Below are positions 58,440-64,000 of a stretch of 64,000 nt of DNA, in pieces. A program made the position numbers and the translations under genes. The stretch is taken from contig JAUHVR010000017.1 of NCBI GenBank assembly GCA_030424865.1, forward strand, positions 1 through 64,000, given 5' to 3'. The stretch is from Alphaproteobacteria bacterium. GTDB taxonomy: Bacteria > Pseudomonadota > Alphaproteobacteria > Rhodobacterales > Rhodobacteraceae. Positions within the stretch are counted from its first letter, which is position 1. Each line of letters begins with the position of its first letter. Under the pieces are notes generated by a model, which saw nothing but the letters and a program-made list of their open reading frames with translations, ran no database searches and had not been told where the DNA came from.

Positions 58440-59492
58440 CTGAGCAAGCCTGACCTGAAAATCGTCGGCAAACCCACGGTGAACGACATCGCGCGGGTTG
58501 CGGGGGTCAGCCTCGCAACCGTGGATCGCGTGTTGAATGAACGCCCGGGTGTCCGGAAGATCACGATCAAACGCGTGCAGGCGGCGATCGATCAGTTGGG
58601 CTATGTGCGCGACACGGCGGCGGCCAACCTGGCGCGCCGTCGGGTCTACAACCTCTTGTTTGTGCTGCCGGACACCGACAACGAGTTCATCCACGCCCTG
58701 CGCCAGCAGATCGGAGAGCAGGGTGAAAAACTGGCCAACGACCGGACCGAGCTTTCGGTCGCGCTGGCAGCCCCTTTCGACACACAGGGCATTGTATCGC
58801 TTCTGGACGGGCTCGACCCGGCGAAGACCGACGGTGTTGCGGTCTTCAGTCCAGAAACACCTTCGGTCCGCGACGCCATCAAGCGGGCGCATGACAAGGG
58901 CATTGCCGTTGTGACACTGGTTGCGGATTTGCCGACGTCGCAGCGAGACCATTTTGTCGGCATCGACAACATCTCGGCCGGGCGCACGGCGGCACAGCTG
59001 ATGGGCCGCTTTGTGAGGACTCCCGGCAAGGTTCTGTTTATCACCGGGTCCCGCTTTGCCCGCGATCACCTGGAGCGGCGACTTGGGTTTGACGATGTCA
59101 TGCGTCAGGACTTCCCCGAGCTTGAGGTGGCCGCCTCGGTCGAGGGCCGCGATGACCCCGAACTGGTCTATTCAATGCTGCCCGAGGTGTTCGAAAACCA
59201 TCCCAACATCGTCGGCATCTACTCCAGCGCCGCCGGGAACGAAGGTCTGGTTCGCTTCATGCGCGGTCAACCCGGACTGCGTGACATAGTGGTCATCGCA
59301 CATGAGTTGACGCCGCTGAGCAGGGCCGCGCTGAAAGACGGCTATTTCGATGCGGTCATCAATCAGGATGCGGGCCACCTGGTTCGGTCCTGCGCGCGGC
59401 TTCTGCGCGCGACCGCCGACAACGTGCCGTTCAACGCCGCGCAAGAGCGGATCCGGATCGACATCTACATCAAGGAAAACACGCCCGGCTGA
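58440..59492 (+). CDS. LacI-family transcriptional regulator
   Basis: A LacI-type repressor: N-terminal helix-turn-helix PTVNDIARVAGVSLATVDRVLNERPGVR (in parts), hinge AAANLARRRVY, and a periplasmic-binding-protein-like ligand domain (LLFVLPDTDNEFIHALRQQI, GIDNISAGRTAAQLMGRFV, IYSSAAGNEGLVRFMRGQ). No ATG fits. I place the start at a CTG at 58440, just after the kinase stop, because GGAG lies 7 nt upstream and the product then begins MSKPDLKIVGKPTV. A TTG at 58407 is the in-frame alternative. It probably controls the polyol operon through the paired sites at 51117-51160. Confidence 0.88.
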   Translation: MSKPDLKIVGKPTVNDIARVAGVSLATVDRVLNERPGVRKITIKRVQAAIDQLGYVRDTAAANLARRRVYNLLFVLPDTDNEFIHALRQQIGEQGEKLANDRTELSVALAAPFDTQGIVSLLDGLDPAKTDGVAVFSPETPSVRDAIKRAHDKGIAVVTLVADLPTSQRDHFVGIDNISAGRTAAQLMGRFVRTPGKVLFITGSRFARDHLERRLGFDDVMRQDFPELEVAASVEGRDDPELVYSMLPEVFENHPNIVGIYSSAAGNEGLVRFMRGQPGLRDIVVIAHELTPLSRAALKDGYFDAVINQDAGHLVRSCARLLRATADNVPFNAAQERIRIDIYIKENTPG

Positions 59493-59496
59493 GCGT

Positions 59497-60801
59497 TTAT
59501 CGCTTGCGGGCAGACAGGATCTGTTCAGCAATCTGCTTGCACGGGGCAATGGCCGCGTCCGGTTGCAGGCGCGTGGCCCAGTCGATCCCCGGTTCCAACT
59601 CGGTCAGGGCGTCGATCAGGGGTTTGCCCGTTGCCGCCGCCTGTTTGACCCGCGCCTGAGCTTCGGCACGCGGCATGGTCTGGGCCAAGGCGAAACTCGC
59701 AGCTTCGGCCATGACGCCGCTGTTGGCGGACAGATGGTGCGCCATACGGTCGGCGTCACCCTTCAGCGACTTGGCCAAAGCAGTTGCGTGGGTCATCGCC
59801 GCGCCAATTGCCATCAACATCTGCGGCACAAGGGTCCATTCCAGCGTCCAGTTCACGCCATCGCGCTCTTCGGCGTGGCCCCCGGACAGCGTCAGCCCCA
59901 TCTGCGCCGTCCGGGCCAAATGCGACAGCACGCGCACGGCCTCGGCCCCGACAGGGTTGGCCTTTTGCGGCATGGTCGAGGATCCGCCGCCGGCGCCTGC
60001 GCGGGCCTCTCCGATCTCGGATCGGGACATCAGCATCATGTCGCCCGCAATCTTGTCCAGCGCCACGGCCAGATCACCCAGCCAATGGGCCAGCGTCCGG
60101 GGACCGGTGCGATCGCTGTGCCAGGGCGGGGCAAAGCGCAGATCCAGTGCCTGGGCCAGACCCATGGCAATGGCGGGCCCGTTAGGTGCGATTGCGGTGT
60201 TGGCCCCGGACGCCCCGCCGAACTGTATCTTCAGCACCTTGTCGCGCAGTGGTGCCAGGGCGGTTTCAGCCTCGATCAGCGGGGCGGCCCATTGGGCAAT
60301 TCGCAGGCCAAAAGTGATGGGCGTCGCGATCTGCGAGCGGGTGCGCCCGGCCATCAGAACCGACGCATGCGCCCGGCTTTGCTCTTCAAACGCATCGATC
60401 AGGCCCCCCAACCGGCGCTCCAGCACGTCGAGTGCCGCGCGCCAGCACAGCACATGCGCGGTGTCGATGACATCCTGACTGGTCGCGCCCCAATGCAGGA
60501 ACTGTCCGTGCTCCGGCGGCAGATGCTTGCGCAGTTCCGCCACTAGGGCAGGGACGGCAACCCCCGTCGAGGCGACGCCCGATGCCAGCGTCTCTGGCGG
60601 GATGGTCAGCCCATCCAGCCCCGCCTCGATCGCGCGGCCCGAGGCCTCGGGGATCACGTCAAGCCCGCCTTGTACCCGTGCCAAAGCGGCTTCGAACCGG
60701 ACCATTCCTGCGATGGCGGCCGTGTCTCCGACCAAAGCGGCAAGCTCTGGATCGCCGAAAAGTGCGCCGTAAAGGGGGCTTTCAGAGAACGTCACCGCCA
60801 T
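59497..60801 (-). CDS. pcaB: 3-carboxy-cis,cis-muconate cycloisomerase PcaB
   Basis: A 434-residue member of the fumarase/aspartase superfamily that lactonises 3-carboxymuconate in protocatechuate breakdown. It has the signature GGGSSTMPQKANPVGAEAVR, HWGATSQDVIDTAHVL and AGRTRSQIATPITFGLRIA. The ATG at 60801 begins the homologous part; the frame is open further upstream over the BKACE gene. It is the last gene of the pca unit and ends 5 bp from the convergent LacI gene, without a visible terminator between. Confidence 0.94.
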   Translation of the reverse strand: MAVTFSESPLYGALFGDPELAALVGDTAAIAGMVRFEAALARVQGGLDVIPEASGRAIEAGLDGLTIPPETLASGVASTGVAVPALVAELRKHLPPEHGQFLHWGATSQDVIDTAHVLCWRAALDVLERRLGGLIDAFEEQSRAHASVLMAGRTRSQIATPITFGLRIAQWAAPLIEAETALAPLRDKVLKIQFGGASGANTAIAPNGPAIAMGLAQALDLRFAPPWHSDRTGPRTLAHWLGDLAVALDKIAGDMMLMSRSEIGEARAGAGGGSSTMPQKANPVGAEAVRVLSHLARTAQMGLTLSGGHAEERDGVNWTLEWTLVPQMLMAIGAAMTHATALAKSLKGDADRMAHHLSANSGVMAEAASFALAQTMPRAEAQARVKQAAATGKPLIDALTELEPGIDWATRLQPDAAIAPCKQIAEQILSARKR

Positions 60802-60808
60802 TCCCGCG

Positions 60809-61642
60809 TCACGCCCGCAATGGCAGATCGAGGATGTCGCGCGCCTGCTGCCAGGTGGCGACGGGACGTTCGTATTTGTCACACAGCTCGGCTGCGCGGG
60901 CGACCAGCGCGGCATTCGACGGCGCCAAGGCATCTTTCGACAGGCGCATGTTGTCCTCCAGCCCGGTTCGGGTGTGACCCCCCGCGGCGATGCACCATTC
61001 GTTGACCTCGATCTGGTGCCGCCCGATCCCTGCGGCGCACCATTCGGCCTCGGGCGCCAGGCGTTCGACCGTTTTGATATAGAAATCAAAGGTTTCGCGG
61101 TCGGCGGGCATTGCGTTTTTCACACCCATGACGAACTGGATGTAAAGCTTGCCATAAAGCCCGCCCGCCCTGTGTCGCGCAACGGCCTGATGGATGTGGC
61201 TCAGGTCAAAGGCCTCGATCTCGGGCGTGACCTCATAGGTCTGCATTTCGCTGGCCAGCCAATCCACCAGATCTGGCGGATTTTCGTAGACCCGTGTCGG
61301 GAAGTTGTTCGAGCCCACCGACAGCGAGGCCATGTCCGGTCGCAGCGACAGCATCCCGCCCCGCGTCTTGCCCGCGCCCGAGCGTCCGCCGGTCGACAGC
61401 TGGATGATCATGCCCGGGCAGTGCTTTTCCAGCCCTTCCTTGAGCCGGGCAAATTTCTCGGGGTCCGAACTGGGGGTTTCGTCATCGTTGCGCACATGAC
61501 AATGGGCGATGCTGGCCCCCGCCTCAAAGGCCTCGTGCGTGCTTTCGACCTGCTCGGAGATGGTGATCGGAACAGCCGGGTTGTTCGCCTTGGTCGGCAC
61601 CGAGCCGGTGATTGCCACGCAGATGATACAGGGTTTGGTCAT
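60809..61642 (-). CDS. Beta-keto acid cleavage enzyme (BKACE, DUF849)
   Basis: A 277-residue TIM-barrel protein of the BKACE family, which converts a beta-keto acid plus acetyl-CoA into acetoacetate and a CoA ester. Features are IICVAITGSVPTKANNPAVP, EAGASIAHCHVRNDDETPS with the His-x-His zinc site, IIQLSTGGRSG, and IEVNEWCIAAGGHTRTGLEDN. Inside a pca operon the natural substrate is beta-ketoadipate, giving succinyl-CoA and acetoacetate, so it may replace PcaIJ/PcaF. It lies between pcaG and pcaB, 7 bp before the pcaB start. Confidence 0.88.
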   Translation of the reverse strand: MTKPCIICVAITGSVPTKANNPAVPITISEQVESTHEAFEAGASIAHCHVRNDDETPSSDPEKFARLKEGLEKHCPGMIIQLSTGGRSGAGKTRGGMLSLRPDMASLSVGSNNFPTRVYENPPDLVDWLASEMQTYEVTPEIEAFDLSHIHQAVARHRAGGLYGKLYIQFVMGVKNAMPADRETFDFYIKTVERLAPEAEWCAAGIGRHQIEVNEWCIAAGGHTRTGLEDNMRLSKDALAPSNAALVARAAELCDKYERPVATWQQARDILDLPLRA

Positions 61643-61669
61643 GTCTGGGTCTTTCTTTGCATGCGCCGG

Positions 61670-62290
61670 TCAAACATCAAAGAACACGGTTTCCGCGTCG
61701 CCTTGCAGGCGGATGTCGAACCGATAGACCGGTTGCCCGTCCCGCTCGGATTTCGAGGCAACCAGGGTGGCGCGTCGGTGTTCCCATTCGATCAGGTTCA
61801 GAACCTGATCTTTGGCATTGGCCTCGGCCTCATCCTCGAAATACATCCGGGTGTTCAGCCCGACGTTGATGCCGCGCGCAACGATCCAGAAATTCAGATG
61901 CGGGGCCTGCTGCCCGCCGTTCCGTCCCGCAAGCGGCCCGGGTTTCACGGTGTCGAACCCCCAAAGGCCGGTGTCGAAATCCGAGATCACGCGGCCCCAG
62001 CCGCGAAAGCCCTCTTCGACCCCGCCGCCGTCTTCGGGGTGGGCATAATGGCCCTCGGAGTTGGCCTGCCAGACCTCGATCAGCACATCTTTGATCGGCG
62101 CGCCCATGCCATCATAGACACAGCCCTCGACGTGAATACGCGTGCCCTTGGCGTTGGGGCCTGCGATGTCGCGGCCCAATTCCTCGCGGTAGATGTCGAA
62201 CCCGGCGGCGCCGGGGGCCAAGCCGATATGCACATAGGGACCCGCGGTCTGTGACGGGGTTTCCTTGAGATAGTCCAATGACTGCACCAT
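61670..62290 (-). CDS. pcaG: Protocatechuate 3,4-dioxygenase alpha subunit PcaG
   Basis: A 206-residue intradiol dioxygenase subunit: SQTAGPYVHIGLAPGAAGF at the N-terminus, RIHVEGCVYDGMGAPIKDVL, IEVWQANSEGHYAHPEDG and PHLNFWIVARGINVGLNTRMYFEDEA (in parts). The alpha subunit lacks the full set of iron ligands; these are on the beta chain. It follows pcaH by 3 bp. The two form the ring-opening enzyme that makes 3-carboxymuconate. Confidence 0.95.
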   Translation of the reverse strand: MVQSLDYLKETPSQTAGPYVHIGLAPGAAGFDIYREELGRDIAGPNAKGTRIHVEGCVYDGMGAPIKDVLIEVWQANSEGHYAHPEDGGGVEEGFRGWGRVISDFDTGLWGFDTVKPGPLAGRNGGQQAPHLNFWIVARGINVGLNTRMYFEDEAEANAKDQVLNLIEWEHRRATLVASKSERDGQPVYRFDIRLQGDAETVFFDV

Positions 62291-62293
62291 GGT

Positions 62294-63399
<1,106 letters not shown>

Positions 63400-63446
63400 C
63401 CGGTTCCTCCTCTTTGACTTGCCGGGATATTGGCTTTCTCAAAATC

Positions 63447-63465
63447 ATATGTAAAGTGAGCTTAT
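63447..63465. promoter_or_regulatory. Possible LysR-type binding site between pcaC and pcaQ
   Basis: In the 96-bp divergent region an imperfect dyad, ATAnG-N9-CnTAT, fits the loose T-N11-A pattern of LysR regulators. The well-known PcaQ consensus of rhizobia (ATAACC-N4-GGTTAA) is not evident. The region is more AT-rich than its surroundings and should hold both promoters. Confidence 0.3.
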
Positions 63466-63495
63466 GTGCATCTTTCTTTCCAGAAATGGCAACAA

Positions 63496-64000
63496 ATGAT
63501 CGACCGTCGCATCAAGTTTCGCCATATTCAGTGCTTTGTGGAAATCTGCCGCGAAGGCAGTTTCAAACTTGCCTCGCAAAAGCTGTTCCTGACACAGCCG
63601 GCGATTTCCAAGACGATGAAGGAGCTGGAAGAGCTTTTGGGCCACCAGCTTCTGATCCGGGATCGGGGCGGCGTGCAGGTCACCGAGGATGGCGCCGTAT
63701 TTCTGCGCTTTGCCCAGATGTCGATTGCGGCGCTGCAACAGGGCATCGACGGGATGGCGCAGGATCACGACGGGTTTCGCCAGACCCTGTCCGTGGGCGT
63801 TCTGCCCTCGGTCGCCGCGCGGTTGGTGCCCGATGTGGCCCACAGGTTCGGGGCACTGATGCCGGATGCCGTGCTGCGCGTCACGGACGGGCCCTATGCC
63901 TATCTGATCGACCGGCTGAAGCTTGGGGCGCTGGATCTGGTGATCGGACGCATGGGCGCGCATGAACAGATGAAAGGCGTCAGTTTCACGCCGCTTTATC
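63496..64000 (+). CDS. pcaQ: LysR-family regulator PcaQ, N-terminal part
   Basis: The frame starts with ATG at 63496 and runs off the right edge; 168 residues are visible. The N-terminal winged helix is clear (IKFRHIQCFVEICREGSFKL, ASQKLFLTQPAISKTMKELE, LLIRDRGGVQVTEDGAVFL), followed by the first part of the substrate-binding domain (LSVGVLPSVAARLVPDVAHR, LDLVIGRMGAHEQMKGVSF). Position divergent to pcaCHG and the RHIQCF start typical of PcaQ support the call. It would activate the pca genes on beta-carboxymuconate or lactone. Confidence 0.9.
   Translation, partial: MIDRRIKFRHIQCFVEICREGSFKLASQKLFLTQPAISKTMKELEELLGHQLLIRDRGGVQVTEDGAVFLRFAQMSIAALQQGIDGMAQDHDGFRQTLSVGVLPSVAARLVPDVAHRFGALMPDAVLRVTDGPYAYLIDRLKLGALDLVIGRMGAHEQMKGVSFTPLY

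Overview
The window is a 64 kb piece of a high-GC alphaproteobacterial genome, most likely from the Rhodobacteraceae/Roseobacter group. Three things point there: an oxygen-dependent (CobG/CobF) cobalamin pathway with bluE-type threonine kinase, abundant TRAP, TTT (TctABC) and ABC uptake systems, and a pcaQ-linked protocatechuate cluster of the roseobacter kind. Genes are densely packed, often with 4-nt ATGA or 1-nt TGATG overlaps. No tRNA, rRNA, CRISPR, insertion sequence, phage or plasmid gene was recognised, so this looks like a chromosomal or chromid accessory/metabolic region.

Region 1 (1-836) holds the 5' end of a LamG-like surface protein on the minus strand and a gene-free stretch with a nested inverted repeat. 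Region 2 (837-20997) is an almost complete aerobic cobalamin pathway: cobF, a CbiM-like cobalt permease, cobA, cobB, cobM, cobE, cobL, cobK, cobJ, cobI, cobH, cobG, cobN, cobW, a DUF1636 protein, cobO, cobQ, cobC, cobD and the threonine kinase bluE. Two clear cobalamin riboswitches (2391-2537 and 15824-16016) control the minus-strand units. cobS, cobT and the genes for attaching the lower ligand are not here. A tandem array of four different palindromes with exactly 24-bp spacing sits between cobO and cobQ.

Region 3 (21131-25745) is a compact minus-strand electron-transfer operon that I cannot assign to a described system. It encodes a protein fusing a NirB-like FAD reductase, a BFD [2Fe-2S] domain and a membrane cytochrome b-like domain, then an 11-haem c-type cytochrome, a Tll0287-type haem protein and a globin. 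Region 4 (26003-35839) begins with a 1071-residue self-sufficient reductive dehalogenase (corrinoid/Fe-S part fused to a ferredoxin reductase and plant-type ferredoxin). Divergent to it are a dctBD-like two-component system and a dctPQM TRAP transporter, a plausible uptake route for a halogenated organic acid. The dehalogenase needs a corrinoid, which fits the neighbouring cobalamin cluster.

Region 5 (35839-44024) is a tripartite tricarboxylate system (tctCBA) with divergent tctDE regulators and a periplasmic binding protein. It is followed by a class III CoA-transferase and a citrate-synthase-like citryl-CoA lyase, which together suggest a CoA-dependent citrate (or related tri-acid) degradation route. 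Region 6 (44059-50983) is an inositol-type operon (iolG, ribose-class ABC transporter, iolE, small membrane protein, iolB, SDR). Region 7 (51117-59492) is a sugar/polyol ABC transporter with two ATPases, a small membrane protein, a dihydroxyacetone-kinase-type kinase and a LacI regulator. Both operons start with paired palindromic operators. Region 8 (59497-64000) is the protocatechuate branch (pcaC, pcaH, pcaG, a DUF849/BKACE enzyme, pcaB) with divergent pcaQ cut by the window edge.
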